Assembly: GCA_038116745.1 (NCBI GenBank) | Contig: JAYODW010000050.1 | Location: 1 to 31,209, forward strand | Direction: 5' to 3' | DNA from: JAYODW01 sp038116745 | GTDB taxonomy: Bacteria; Pseudomonadota; Gammaproteobacteria; Ga0077536 | DNA length: 31,209 bases | Shown here: positions 14,148 to 23,477 of the stretch, piece by piece | Layout of the letters: every line of letters starts with the position of its first letter | Numbering within the stretch: position 1 is the first letter of the stretch | Notes under the pieces: model-generated | Told to the model about the DNA's origin: nothing | The model's input: only the letters and a program-made list of their open reading frames with translations | Database searches by the model: none | Position numbers and translations under genes: made by a program

Positions 14148-15218
14148 CTAAATGATCCGGTCCTGCTGCAGCTTGCGCAGCAGGCGGGCGACAGGCGCGG
14201 GGAGCCCGATTCTTGTCGAATCATTCACCGAATACCAGTGCAGGTGTGTGTCGTCCCTGACCGATGTGGCGTGGTGACGGACCCGCAGTAGCTGGGGGGA
14301 GATATGCAGGCGGAAATGGGTGAAGGTGTGCGTAAACGGCGCGGTTTCGCCGGCAGACGCCGGGTCACAGCAGCCGAGGCTATGCAGCCTGTCTACCAGC
14401 GCATCATCGCCCCCGAGCTCCGGGAAACACCACAGCCCGCCCCAGATCCCGGCCGGCGGACGCCGCTCGAGCAGGAGCCGGTTGTGGTCGTCGATAAGGA
14501 TTAAAAAGGTAGTTTGACGTTCCGGCAGTGTGCGTCGTGGGCGGGACCCCGGGTAGCGTGTCTGGGAATCACTGGCGCGCGCGCTGCAATCCTCGCTGAG
14601 CGGGCAGGCCGGACAGGCCGGGCGGCTGCGGGTACACACCGTGGCGCCCAGGTCCATCATCGCCTGGGTGTAATCACAGGCGCGGGTTGTCGGCAGATGC
14701 GCCTCGGCAAGCGTCCACAGGCGGCGCAGCACTGTGGAATCTCCCGGCCAGCCGGGCTCCGCGTGATAGCGCGCGAGCACCCGTTTGACGTTGCCATCGA
14801 GGATAGCCGCCGGGCGATCCCAGGCTTGCGCCACTATTGCCGCCGCAGTTGAGCGGCCGATCCCGGGCAATGCTTCGAGCGCTTCGACCGAGTCCGGCAG
14901 CTCGCCTTCATGCTGTTTGACGACCAGTCGGGCGGCGCGATGCAGGTTGCGCGCGCGGCTGTAATAGCCCAATCCGGACCAGAGATGTAGCACCGCATCG
15001 ATGTCGGCCGCGGCAAGTGCGGGCAGACTGGGAAAGCGCTCTGTGAAGGCAATGAAGTAGGGCACTACGGTCTGCACCTGAGTCTGCTGCAGCATGATCT
15101 CAGACAGCCAGACGCGGTAGGGCGTGCGCGGATGCTGCCACGGTAGATCGCGGCGACCGTGCTGCTCGAACCAGGCGATGACCCGAGCGGCGAGAGAACC
15201 GGGTGCGTCAGCTTTCAA
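14148..15218 (-). CDS. mutY: Adenine DNA glycosylase MutY
   Basis: 356 residues. This base-excision repair enzyme removes adenine mispaired with 8-oxoguanine. Catalytic E40 lies in SEIMLQQTQV. The helix-hairpin-helix is LPGIGRSTAAAI, followed by catalytic D141 in ILDGNVKRV. The [4Fe-4S] ligands are C195, C202, C205 and C211 (C-x6-C-x2-C-x5-C). The C-terminal NUDIX-like 8-oxoG recognition domain starts around TTFLILIDDHNRLLLERRP. The start overlaps the stop of the preceding START-like gene by four bases, so coupling is likely. Confidence 0.98.
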   Translation of the reverse strand: MKADAPGSLAARVIAWFEQHGRRDLPWQHPRTPYRVWLSEIMLQQTQVQTVVPYFIAFTERFPSLPALAAADIDAVLHLWSGLGYYSRARNLHRAARLVVKQHEGELPDSVEALEALPGIGRSTAAAIVAQAWDRPAAILDGNVKRVLARYHAEPGWPGDSTVLRRLWTLAEAHLPTTRACDYTQAMMDLGATVCTRSRPACPACPLSEDCSARASDSQTRYPGSRPRRTLPERQTTFLILIDDHNRLLLERRPPAGIWGGLWCFPELGGDDALVDRLHSLGCCDPASAGETAPFTHTFTHFRLHISPQLLRVRHHATSVRDDTHLHWYSVNDSTRIGLPAPVARLLRKLQQDRII

Positions 15219-15748
15219 GAGTCAGTTCCAGCCGATTGCGCGAAGCGCTCGATATTGGCGCAGGTTTCGTGAACCTCTGCGTCAAACACCCGTTTGAGAA
15301 TGAAAGGCCCGATCACCGGTGGGATCCAGAAGTCAGGTGTCTGTCGTGCGCTCAGGGTCAGGCGCGTCCGTGTCTCCGAAAGCATCTCCAGTGTCCAGTC
15401 TGCAACACCGTCTAAGAAAGTGCTCTCAGCCGGCACGATCACGGCGTGGAAATCCGCGCCGTCCTGCTCCACGAGCTCCACGAAAACCAGCTTGAAGCAG
15501 AAACCGATCACGCACTGGCGCAGACGCACGCGTCGCTTGAGCGACGAGGCGGAGAACTGCTCGAGTACGCGGCTTTCAGTGATGCTGTCATTGATTCGAA
15601 TGAGACCGGCATGGTCGCTGACCACCCCGGCCACGGCAGTAAATGGAGCATCGAGCACGACGGCGAAGCGGTAGGCGTAGGTGTTGCCGTCGAAGGTGAT
15701 GGAAGTCTCTTCGGTTTGGTAGGCGCTGGCATCTACAGACAGGAGCAT
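15215..15748 (-). CDS. START/SRPBCC-like protein, probably exported
   Basis: 177 residues from the first ATG. The fold suggested by the sequence is SRPBCC (polyketide cyclase/START-like): a strand-rich N-terminus (SITFDGNTYAYRFAVVLDAP), a DHAGLIRINDSI helix-loop, and a C-terminal helix (PFILKRVFDAEVHETCANIERF). The frame continues upstream of the ATG with RYRTAAARALLLGMLLSVDASA, which looks like a Sec signal peptide. The real start may be a rare codon close to the asmA-like stop (15808), and the ATG at 15748 may be too late. The gene sits between the asmA-like gene and mutY in one transcript. Function is unknown; lipid or small hydrophobic ligand binding is possible. Confidence 0.75.
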   Translation of the reverse strand: MLLSVDASAYQTEETSITFDGNTYAYRFAVVLDAPFTAVAGVVSDHAGLIRINDSITESRVLEQFSASSLKRRVRLRQCVIGFCFKLVFVELVEQDGADFHAVIVPAESTFLDGVADWTLEMLSETRTRLTLSARQTPDFWIPPVIGPFILKRVFDAEVHETCANIERFAQSAGTDS

Positions 15749-15807
15749 GCCCAGAAGCAGGGCCCGGGCTGCCGCTGTCCGGTATCGCGGCTTCAGCTCT
15801 CGAATGC

Positions 15808-18800
15808 TCAGAACTTGAACAGCTTCTTCAGCGCTTCGCCGGCGTCCCCGCCGACGGCATCTTTGATCTTGTCGCCGATCGCCTTGGTTGCCGCTTTGGT
15901 CACGGCGTTTTTCACGATGTCACCGAAATCGGGCAGACAGGATGGCGCTTCCAGCGCGCCGCGACAGGCGATCGGTACGGTGTAGCCGCCCAGGTTATAG
16001 CTTGCGGTTGCGGTTGAGGTGCGTGTCTCGTCGACGCCGAGTATCAGGTCGTACTTCAGCGTGCTGTCGTGCAGGTTGGCCAGCATACCTTTGCCCGTGA
16101 TCTGAAAGCCGTCGCCAAGCAGCGCAAGGTCGTTATTGCGGAAGACACCGTTCTTGGCTTCGAGCGTGCCGTTGATCTTGCTGAAGCGGGTTTCACCGCC
16201 CTGCGGCACCGGCACGACACACTTGCACTCCAGGATCTGCTCGACCGCGCGCAGGATGGCTACCGCATCGACACCCCGCAGAACGCCGTTCTCGATAGCA
16301 AATTTTCCCCCGCCGGTGAGGCTTTTGGTCAGACGATCGGGGTCGCCGCCGGTGCCCGTCAGATTGGCGTTAAAGCCCATGATCCCGGCCAGCATGTTGT
16401 TGTCGGCCGTGTCCATGATGAGCGGCTCAAGGTTGACCTTCTCAAGCCTGGTCTGCAGCTCGAGAACTGCCTGCTCTCCTTTTGCGTTGAGGGCGATGCT
16501 GCCGTCGTAGCCGCCTTCATAGAGCTTTGCGGCAACCGGCTTGACGACGATGTCACCGCCGTCTGCGCGGATCGAAAGCTTGATGTCTTTGAGTTTGGCA
16601 CCGGACATCACCAGACTGCCGATCAGGAGATCGCCTTTGATTTTCAGCGCCCGCAGGGTTTCGACCGGCAGCTCGCCGGCGGCGCCCGCAGCGGCAGCCT
16701 CGGGTGTTACCGGGGCCGGCTTTTTGCCATCAGCAGTCGGTTCGAGATAGCGGTCAATGTTGATGCTGTCGACACCAAGCCCGAATTCGAGGTCAGGTCC
16801 TTCGAAGCTGGCAACCGCGATGTCGCCCTTGAGTCGGGTGTCGTCCAGCACGAGTTCAAGCTTGTTGAGCTTGATACTGGCCGGTGTACCGGCAAGCTGG
16901 GTCACGAGACCCACGCGTTTAAGCACTTTCGGGTCGCTTGTTTTCGGGACTGGCTGATTCAGGCTCGTCAGCAGGGCGCGGAGGTCAAAATCCGGCACCT
17001 TGAGCGAACCTGCGAAGGTCGGGTCTGCGGACAATTGCTGAACCGCCAGGTTGGCTTCTGCGTTCAGCCCCAGACCGGTGACCGTGAGCTTTTCAATGTC
17101 CAGCGTGTCTTTGTCCATGTTTGCCCGCGTAGAACCCACCCCGACCTTGAGTTCGACCGGCTTCTTGACCTCGGGACTCGCCACCAGCGCGGTCAGGGAG
17201 ACCGGGGCCATCGTCAGATCGGCGGGCGAGCCGGACAGGCCGAGTCTGAGGTCGAGCGTCTTCAGTGACTGCGCGAGATCAGCCTGCCCGGCGCTGCGCA
17301 GCAGCGTGCCCAGATCCTGGCTGGTCAGACCGAGCTCACCTTTGAGATCGCCCTTGTTCTTTTCAAAGTCGAGCTTGCGGCCCTGGAGTGAGCCGGACAG
17401 CTTGAGACCCATGAGTTCGGCCGAGAGGGTAGGGAGGTCAACGCGACCATCCCCGAGGTCGCTGTCGAAGGCGATGCTCACGCTGAAACCGCGGTCTTTC
17501 TCCGCACGCAGCCCTTTGGCCATATCGCGCAGGCTTTCGCCTTCCGTCTGAAACTGCGACGCCAGGCTCAGCAGCGCAGGCAGGTCGGCGCCGCTCGCCT
17601 GCAGTTTCCCGGAGGCCGCCGGCTGGTCCTGATCGATTTTGCTGGCGCTGAGTTCTCCGCTCAGTGAATTGCCAAGCAGCCGGGCGGAAAACGTCGGTAG
17701 CGATGCGGTCCCCGCGGCGAGGTCGGCGGTGAGATCCACTTTGACCTCAAACGACTTATCCCCCGCCTGGCGCAGGGCACGATTAAGACTCTGCAGGGAG
17801 TCGGCGTCAGTCCCCTGAAACTGGGCGCCGATCACGGCCAGGGTTGGAAAATCAGCGCCTTTCGCGAGCAGGCTGCCCTTGACCGCCGGTTTATCGGTAT
17901 CCGCGCCGGTGGCGCTGAGCTGCCCGGTCACGGTGCTGCCCAGCAGAGCCGCCTCGAGCATAGGCAGCGCTGCGCGACCGCTCTCAAGGTCGGCGTCGAG
18001 TTCGAGCTTCACTTTGAACGACTTGTCGCGCGCGCTGCCGAGCGCTTCGTTCAGGCTTTTCAGCGTTGCCGCATCAGCGCCCTGCAGCTGGCCGACCACT
18101 GCCAGCAGACTCGGCAGGTCGGGGCCGCCGGCCAGTAGCTCACCCTTGGCGGCGGGCTTATCCGTGTTGGCCCGGGTTGCATCGAAACGGCCGACGAGAG
18201 TCGCGCCCAGCATGCGTCCGTCGAGTTCGCTGACGGTCACCTCGCCGCTGTCCATATTGGCGTCAAAGGCGAGCTTCAGCGTGAGGCTGCGATCGGGCAG
18301 GGTGCGGAGCTGTTTACCCACCGGGAGCTGGAAGGCGTTGAACAGGGCGGAGAGGTCCCGCCCGTTGATATTGAGCCGGCCGTTTGCGCTCGGTTTCTCG
18401 GCCTCGATGTCCCGCGCGGCGAATTCACCGGCAATTTCCGTGTCGAGTCCGGTGAGTTTGAGGCCGTCCAATTTGAGCGTGCCCGCTTTGCGGTTCATGT
18501 CCAGGTTGGCACTGAAATCGACGGCTGTAGATCCTCCGGGCAGATGCTTGCCGCGCAGCACGGTATTCAGCGTCAGCGGCGCAATGGCGTAGTGCTCATC
18601 ATCGAGATCGTAGGAGACGGTGCCGTTCAGTTTGATATCGCTGTCCAGCGCGGGCTTGCTCGCGGTGACGCTGAGCGCGAGATCGAACGCTACCGGTTCG
18701 CCGAAAGTCAGTGCTCCGGTACTGATAGTGACGTTGGAAACCGTGATGGATTGGTCAGCGGCGGCGTCTTTGAAGGTCAGGCGGGTGTCCTGGATGTCCA

Positions 18801-19260
18801 CGCCGCCAAGGATGATGGCAGCCAGCCCACCGCCGCTGCTTTCCTCAGAGGTCTCGCCTCCGCCGGCGAGATCGTCCCAGTTGCTGCTGCCGTCGGCGTG
18901 CCGCTCAAGATTCACTTCAATGCCGTGCAGCACCACCGTGTCCATTTCGAGGCGGCGACTGAGCAGCGGCAGGGTGGCGACGGCAATGCGGATCTGGCGC
19001 GCAGCGAAGAAAGCCTCGTTCGAAAACCCCTCTGCATTGGCCAGCCTGAGCGGTCCGGCCTTGAGCTCAATCTTGGGCCACAGTCCGAGTTCCAGCGGGC
19101 CTTCGAGCACCAGGTCCCGTCCTGTGGCGGCTTTGACTTCGGCCGCGATCTCTTCCTTGTAATCGTTGGGGTCGACGATGACCAGCAGTGCTGCGACGGC
19201 GCCGATGCCAACGACACCCAGCAGCAGAAGCAGAGCGATGAGTTTCTTGAACGCTTTCAT
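15808..19260 (-). CDS. asmA: AsmA-family protein with internal tandem repeats
   Basis: 1150 residues. An N-terminal membrane anchor (LIALLLLLGVVGIGAVAALL) is followed by the AsmA start pattern DPNDYKEEIAAEVKAATGR. The C-terminal AsmA domain includes GGDIVVKPVAAKLYEGGYDG and ..ANLTGTGGDPDRLTKSLTGG. AsmA proteins are inner-membrane-anchored periplasmic beta-groove proteins implicated in outer-membrane biogenesis and phospholipid transport. The middle (about residues 238-665) consists of repeated ~90-residue units. It is longer than E. coli AsmA (about 617 residues), and the added length is largely these repeats. It lies 26 bp after argH and upstream of the START-like gene, mutY and yggX on the minus strand. 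Confidence 0.9.
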   Translation of the reverse strand: MKAFKKLIALLLLLGVVGIGAVAALLVIVDPNDYKEEIAAEVKAATGRDLVLEGPLELGLWPKIELKAGPLRLANAEGFSNEAFFAARQIRIAVATLPLLSRRLEMDTVVLHGIEVNLERHADGSSNWDDLAGGGETSEESSGGGLAAIILGGVDIQDTRLTFKDAAADQSITVSNVTISTGALTFGEPVAFDLALSVTASKPALDSDIKLNGTVSYDLDDEHYAIAPLTLNTVLRGKHLPGGSTAVDFSANLDMNRKAGTLKLDGLKLTGLDTEIAGEFAARDIEAEKPSANGRLNINGRDLSALFNAFQLPVGKQLRTLPDRSLTLKLAFDANMDSGEVTVSELDGRMLGATLVGRFDATRANTDKPAAKGELLAGGPDLPSLLAVVGQLQGADAATLKSLNEALGSARDKSFKVKLELDADLESGRAALPMLEAALLGSTVTGQLSATGADTDKPAVKGSLLAKGADFPTLAVIGAQFQGTDADSLQSLNRALRQAGDKSFEVKVDLTADLAAGTASLPTFSARLLGNSLSGELSASKIDQDQPAASGKLQASGADLPALLSLASQFQTEGESLRDMAKGLRAEKDRGFSVSIAFDSDLGDGRVDLPTLSAELMGLKLSGSLQGRKLDFEKNKGDLKGELGLTSQDLGTLLRSAGQADLAQSLKTLDLRLGLSGSPADLTMAPVSLTALVASPEVKKPVELKVGVGSTRANMDKDTLDIEKLTVTGLGLNAEANLAVQQLSADPTFAGSLKVPDFDLRALLTSLNQPVPKTSDPKVLKRVGLVTQLAGTPASIKLNKLELVLDDTRLKGDIAVASFEGPDLEFGLGVDSINIDRYLEPTADGKKPAPVTPEAAAAGAAGELPVETLRALKIKGDLLIGSLVMSGAKLKDIKLSIRADGGDIVVKPVAAKLYEGGYDGSIALNAKGEQAVLELQTRLEKVNLEPLIMDTADNNMLAGIMGFNANLTGTGGDPDRLTKSLTGGGKFAIENGVLRGVDAVAILRAVEQILECKCVVPVPQGGETRFSKINGTLEAKNGVFRNNDLALLGDGFQITGKGMLANLHDSTLKYDLILGVDETRTSTATASYNLGGYTVPIACRGALEAPSCLPDFGDIVKNAVTKAATKAIGDKIKDAVGGDAGEALKKLFKF
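17266..18549 (-). repeat. Tandem ~270-bp coding repeats in the asmA-like gene
   Basis: Protein units start at about residues 326, 416 and 506, with more diverged units at about 238 and 595. Each has the pattern (DKSF)-V-L-DADL-SG-..LP-LEA-LLGS-.TG-LSA-..DKPA.KG-LLA-GADLP-LL...QFQG.DA.SL.SLN.AL. The units are diverged at the DNA level, so this is an old duplication maintained as protein repeats. Confidence 0.8.
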
Positions 19261-19286
19261 GATGAGGTCTCCTGTGCGCTGCCCGT

Positions 19287-20690
19287 TCAGTCGAGCACCT
19301 GGCGCATACGTGAGCGCGCACGGCCACAGGCCGCGAGCACCTGAGCAGGTGCCGTGCCGCCAAAGTGATCGCGTGCAGCGAGGGCTCTATCCATGTCGAG
19401 TGCTTCGTAGACCGATGCATCCAGCGCTGGTTCGAAATTCTGAAAGTCCGCGAGCGACAGGTCCTGCAGTTCGCAGCCCCGCTGTGCGGCAAGTCCGACG
19501 GCGCCGCCGACAACAGCATGCGCGTCGCGGAACGGCAGGCCCTGACGGACGAGGTGGTCAGCGAGGTCGGTTGCGGTGATGTACCCACGCGCGGCTGCTG
19601 TCCGCAAATGCTCACGCCTGACCGCGATCGTCGGCACCAGTTCAGCAAAGGCGCGCACGCAGGCGCTCAGGGTATCGAGGGTGTCGAACAGCGGCTCTTT
19701 GTCTTCCTGGTTGTCCTTGTTGTAGGCCAGAGGCTGGCCTTTCATCAGCGTGAGCAGAGACATCAGATTGCCCACTACCCGCCCCGATTTACCGCGCACG
19801 AGCTCGGGCACGTCCGGGTTTTTTTTCTGCGGCATCATCGACGAGCCGGTGCAGAAGGCGTCATCGAGCTCGACGAAGCCGAAGGCCTGTGAGTTCCACA
19901 GCACGAGCTCTTCGGCCATGCGCGACAGATGCACCATCAGCAGCGCCCCCGTGGCGCTGAATTCGATCGCGAAGTCACGATCGCTCACTGCATCCAGCGA
20001 GTTTTCGGCGACCCGCTCGAAGCCGAGCAGTTCAGCGACACGATGCCGGTCGATAGGGAAGGTTGTGCCGGCAAGTGCCCCGGCACCGAGCGGCAGCACG
20101 TTGACCCGGCGGCGGCAGTCCCGGAGCCGTTCGGCGTCTCGCAGCAGCATTTCGAACCAGGCCAGCATGTGGTGGCCGAAGCTGATCGGCTGTGCCGCCT
20201 GCAGGTGGGTATAGCCGGGCATGAGCGTGTCGGCTTCGCGTTCAGCGAGATCGACGAGTGCGCCCAGGAAACGCGCAATGCCTGCCTGGAGATCGTCGAT
20301 CCCGGCGCGCAGAAACAGGCGCACATCGGTGGCGACCTGATCGTTGCGCGAGCGCGCTGTGTGCAGCTTCTTGCCGACTTCTCCGATGGTATCTACCAGA
20401 GCGCGCTCCACATTCATGTGCACGTCTTCGAGCTGCACCGACCAGCTGAAGCTACCGCCTTCGATGCGGGCCCGGACCTGACCGAGGCCGTCTGCAATCG
20501 AGGCGAACTCGTCCTCCGTGAGCACGCCGACTTCAGAGAGCATCTGCGCGTGTGCCAGCGAGCCTTGAATGTCGTGCAGCGCGAGACGCTGGTCGAAGCT
20601 GACCGAGGCCGTGAATTCCTCCACGAAAGCATTCGTCGGTGCGGAAAAGCGACCGCCCCAGGGTTTTTCGGGTGATTGATTGGATGACAT
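19287..20690 (-). CDS. argH: Argininosuccinate lyase
   Basis: 467 residues. It catalyses the last step of arginine biosynthesis, cleaving argininosuccinate to arginine and fumarate. The family signature GSSMMPQKKNPD is present, together with the N-terminal PWGGRFSAPT and the conserved TARSRNDQVATD and GYTHLQAAQPISFGHH motifs. MSSNQSPEKPWGGRF is the natural start. A longer frame to 20795 would add 35 residues without family support. It is divergent from the algZ-like gene, the same neighbourhood as in pseudomonads, and heads the minus-strand run that continues with the asmA-like gene. Confidence 0.98.
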   Translation of the reverse strand: MSSNQSPEKPWGGRFSAPTNAFVEEFTASVSFDQRLALHDIQGSLAHAQMLSEVGVLTEDEFASIADGLGQVRARIEGGSFSWSVQLEDVHMNVERALVDTIGEVGKKLHTARSRNDQVATDVRLFLRAGIDDLQAGIARFLGALVDLAEREADTLMPGYTHLQAAQPISFGHHMLAWFEMLLRDAERLRDCRRRVNVLPLGAGALAGTTFPIDRHRVAELLGFERVAENSLDAVSDRDFAIEFSATGALLMVHLSRMAEELVLWNSQAFGFVELDDAFCTGSSMMPQKKNPDVPELVRGKSGRVVGNLMSLLTLMKGQPLAYNKDNQEDKEPLFDTLDTLSACVRAFAELVPTIAVRREHLRTAAARGYITATDLADHLVRQGLPFRDAHAVVGGAVGLAAQRGCELQDLSLADFQNFEPALDASVYEALDMDRALAARDHFGGTAPAQVLAACGRARSRMRQVLD

Positions 20691-20827
20691 AAACAGACGT
20701 CGCCGGGTGCGCCGTAGGGGGAAAAGAGGGTTTTTGCAGTATATCCCAGCTCGTTCGTCGACCGTGGTTTGACCGGTGCGCAGCGCGGCTCGCACACTAA
20801 CCGTGATGAACCCGACGCTGATTTTTC
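20691..20827. promoter_or_regulatory. Divergent argH / algZ control region
   Basis: 137 bp between two divergent genes, so promoters for both must lie here or just inside. The stretch GGGTTTTTGCAGTATATCCCAG (20729-20750) is the most promoter-like part. I cannot assign boxes with confidence, and no clear palindromic operator was seen. Confidence 0.4.
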
Positions 20828-21883
20828 ATGGCGCCGCCTGAGTCGGTGCTGAGCCCGGAGGGCGGCAACTTTCTGCCCGACCTGTGCGGCTTCGCCGCGC
20901 TGCTCGTGGTGGTGGTAACGGGGGAGTTCGTGGCCCTGGTGATGGTTGTTGCGGGGTCCGGGTTCTCGACGGATTTCATCGCCGAATTTGGCCTGCTGTC
21001 GCTTTACTGCCAGTGGCTGGGACTTTCTGCGGCTGCGCTGCTGTGCCTGATGCGCCGCCTGCTCAATCGGCTGAGTCAGGGTGTCGCTGTGCTGGTCAGC
21101 TACGCCATGGTGCTGGCGGTGTCTTATCTCCTCGCTGAACTTGCCTGGTGGGTTGTGAATCCAGTGGTTGCCGCGGGTGCCCTGATCCAGCTTGAACGAG
21201 GGGACCTGATCGGCAGAACCGTCACGGTCAGCGCGCTCGCTGCTGCGCTGGTGCTACGTTATTTCTATGTGCAGCACCGTTGGCGACAGCGCATCGCGTC
21301 GGAGGCGTTTGCCCGGCTCGAAGCTCTGCAGGCCCGCATCAGGCCGCATTTTTTCTTCAACTGCATGAATTCTATTGCCAGTCTTACGCGCTCCGATCCG
21401 CGTCTCGCTGAACACGCGATCGAGGACCTGGCAGAGCTGTTCCGTGTGAGCATGACTGATGCCCGGGCCCCGGTGCCGCTCGCCGACGAACTGGCGTTTG
21501 TTGAGCGTTATCTGAGTATTGAGCGTCTCCGTCTCGGCGAGCGGCTTGACGTGCAGTGGTCGCTGAACCAGGTCCCGCATGGGGCCCGACTGCCGCTGCT
21601 CAGCGTGCAGCCTCTGGTCGAGAACGCCATTTATCACGGGATTGAAACCCGTGCTGAAGGCGGGAGGATCGAGATCCACACCCGCAGCGAAGCAGGCCAG
21701 CTGGTGGTGGAAGTGAGCAATCCGGTCGTTGATGTCGGCGGGCAGCAACGTCAGGGCAACCAGATGGCGCTGGCTAACGTACGCGAGCGGCTGCGGTTTC
21801 ATTACGGTGCAGCGGCGTCGGTCGAGGCCAGCTCTGAACCAGAGCATTACCGGGTCCGCCTCAGGGTCCCGCTGGCGGAGTGA
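20828..21883 (+). CDS. algZ: LytS/AlgZ (FimS)-type sensor histidine kinase
   Basis: 351 residues. Four hydrophobic segments fill the first 145 residues (for example FAALLVVVVTGEFVALVMVV). A His_kinase domain of the LytS class follows, with phosphoacceptor H174 in RPHFFFNCMNSIASL. The ATP-binding N-box is QPLVENAIYHGIE (N266), and a G-box-like segment is NQMALANVRERL. It should phosphorylate the response regulator encoded four bases downstream. In Pseudomonas the AlgZ/AlgR pair controls alginate, type IV pili and virulence; the targets here are unknown. No strong ribosome site precedes the ATG. Confidence 0.92.
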   Translation: MAPPESVLSPEGGNFLPDLCGFAALLVVVVTGEFVALVMVVAGSGFSTDFIAEFGLLSLYCQWLGLSAAALLCLMRRLLNRLSQGVAVLVSYAMVLAVSYLLAELAWWVVNPVVAAGALIQLERGDLIGRTVTVSALAAALVLRYFYVQHRWRQRIASEAFARLEALQARIRPHFFFNCMNSIASLTRSDPRLAEHAIEDLAELFRVSMTDARAPVPLADELAFVERYLSIERLRLGERLDVQWSLNQVPHGARLPLLSVQPLVENAIYHGIETRAEGGRIEIHTRSEAGQLVVEVSNPVVDVGGQQRQGNQMALANVRERLRFHYGAAASVEASSEPEHYRVRLRVPLAE

Positions 21884-21887
21884 GCGC

Positions 21888-22625
21888 ATGCAGATCCTGA
21901 TCGTGGACGACGAACCGCTGGCGCGGCAGCGTCTGCGCCATCTGCTGGAGGACCTGGGCGAAGCTGAGTGTGTGCAGGAGGCGGAAAACGGACTTGCCGC
22001 ACTGAATGCTGTTCAGGGAAGTGCTCCCGATCTGGTGCTGATGGATGTTCGGATGCCGGTGATGGATGGACTGGAAGCGGCACATCACCTCGCGCGCCTT
22101 GAGCGGGCGCCGCTGATTGTTTTCACGACGGCCTATGATGAGCACGCGCTCGCGGCATTTGATGCGCAGGCCGTCGCGTACCTGCTCAAGCCGGTGCGCA
22201 GCGAGCGTCTTGAGGAAGCGCTCGAGAGAACACGCCTGCTGCTCGCCGGGCGTGAGGCATCCGTGCCGGCGCCCACCGGTGAAGCAGCGCGCCAGCACCT
22301 GAGCGCGCTGGTCGGCGGTGAACTGCGCCTGATGCCGGTCGAAGAGGTGCTCTGCTTTCACGCGGACGGTGGCTACGTCAGCGCCATCGGCAGCGTCCGA
22401 CAGCTCCTCATTGAAGATCCTTTACGCGAGCTGGAAGAGGAGTTCGCCGATGACTTCGTGCGGGTGCATCGCAACGCGCTGATCCGCGTCAGCGCTATTC
22501 GCGGACTCGGGCGTGATGACGATGGCAATCTCGCCGTTGAAATAGAGGGACTGAACGACCGCATTCCTGTTAGCCGACGGCTCGTGGCAGGGGTGCGCAG
22601 GCGTCTGGTTGGCGGCGCTGGCTGA
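21888..22625 (+). CDS. algR: LytTR-type response regulator (AlgR-like)
   Basis: 245 residues. The receiver domain carries D7/D8 in MQILIVDDEPLARQRL, phosphoacceptor D53 in LVLMDVRMPVMDG, T80/T81 and K101 in AYLLKPVRSERL. The C-terminal LytTR DNA-binding domain (about 148-245) contains EVLCFHADGGYVSAIGS and DDFVRVHRNALIRVSAI. The start is the ATG at 21888, just after the kinase stop with GGAG in the kinase 3' end as ribosome site. Unlike the Pseudomonas arrangement, hemC/hemD do not follow; rsmE converges on it after 33 bp. Confidence 0.93.
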   Translation: MQILIVDDEPLARQRLRHLLEDLGEAECVQEAENGLAALNAVQGSAPDLVLMDVRMPVMDGLEAAHHLARLERAPLIVFTTAYDEHALAAFDAQAVAYLLKPVRSERLEEALERTRLLLAGREASVPAPTGEAARQHLSALVGGELRLMPVEEVLCFHADGGYVSAIGSVRQLLIEDPLRELEEEFADDFVRVHRNALIRVSAIRGLGRDDDGNLAVEIEGLNDRIPVSRRLVAGVRRRLVGGAG

Positions 22626-22658
22626 ACGCGGTGACGTGGACAGGGCGTGGTGACCCGC

Positions 22659-23384
22659 TCAGCCGAGATCGCCCCATAGAGTCTGAATGACGCTCAGAGC
22701 ACACAGCGCTGCCGTTTCCGTGCGCAGGATGCGCGGCCCGAGGCTGACACAGGTGCAGCCTCTGTCCTGCAGGAGCTCCACCTCGCGGGTGTCGAATCCG
22801 CCTTCGGGTCCTGCGACCAGGGTCACTGCGCCCGTGGGCCGTGGACAGCGGGCGAGTGGCTGTGCGGCCCGGGTATGCAGGATGAAGCGCTCGCCTACAG
22901 GGGGCTCGTCGCTCCACGTGCGCAACGGCACCACCGGGGCAAGTTCGGGAATGCGCAGGCGTCCGCTCTGCTCGGCGGCGTGCTCGATGATCCCCTGCCA
23001 GTGTTCAAGCCGCCGTTGCTCGCGTCGACTATCGAGTTTGACCACCGTACGCTGCGCGAGCGCCGGGACAATACGCGTCACGCCCAGTTCGACTGCTTTC
23101 TGGATGGTGTAGTCCATGCGCTCACCGCGAGAAATGCCCTGCACCAGAGTGACCTCGAGAGGCGACTCAGTGTCGCAGTCGATGGGCTCCTGAACGAGGA
23201 CGCGGACCTCCTCGCGGGCGACCAGCGTGAGCACGGCCGCGTGGGCCTGACCCGAGCCGTTGAACACTTCGACGGCCGCATCCCGGGACAGGCGCAGGAC
23301 ACCGCGGACATGGTGCGCGGCGCGCTCTGGGAGAGTGATCTCCTCGCCTTCTGCTAACGCTGTGGGCACGAAAAGGCGGGTCAT
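22659..23384 (-). CDS. rsmE: 16S rRNA (uracil-1498-N3)-methyltransferase RsmE
   Basis: 241 residues. It methylates U1498 of 16S rRNA. An N-terminal PUA-like region (MTRLFVPTALAEGEEITLPE, HHVRGVLRLSRD) precedes the SPOUT knot with LVAGPEGGFDTREVELL and SLGPRILRTETAALCALSVI, which bind S-adenosylmethionine. The central GISRGERMDYTIQKAVELGV motif is also typical. It stands alone on the minus strand between two plus-strand groups. Confidence 0.97.
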   Translation of the reverse strand: MTRLFVPTALAEGEEITLPERAAHHVRGVLRLSRDAAVEVFNGSGQAHAAVLTLVAREEVRVLVQEPIDCDTESPLEVTLVQGISRGERMDYTIQKAVELGVTRIVPALAQRTVVKLDSRREQRRLEHWQGIIEHAAEQSGRLRIPELAPVVPLRTWSDEPPVGERFILHTRAAQPLARCPRPTGAVTLVAGPEGGFDTREVELLQDRGCTCVSLGPRILRTETAALCALSVIQTLWGDLG

Positions 23385-23477
23385 GAGCGCATGCTAACCT
23401 ATCGATTGCGGCGTGCTGATAGGTGCATGGGCGTTGCAGTAAGAGGACGGATACAGGCCAGATGGATCACCGGGCAT

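Noticed and set aside
16069..17268. 399-codon plus-strand ORF opposite the asmA-like gene
   Set aside because: Antisense shadow of a repetitive GC-rich gene with strong family support; no recognisable domain.
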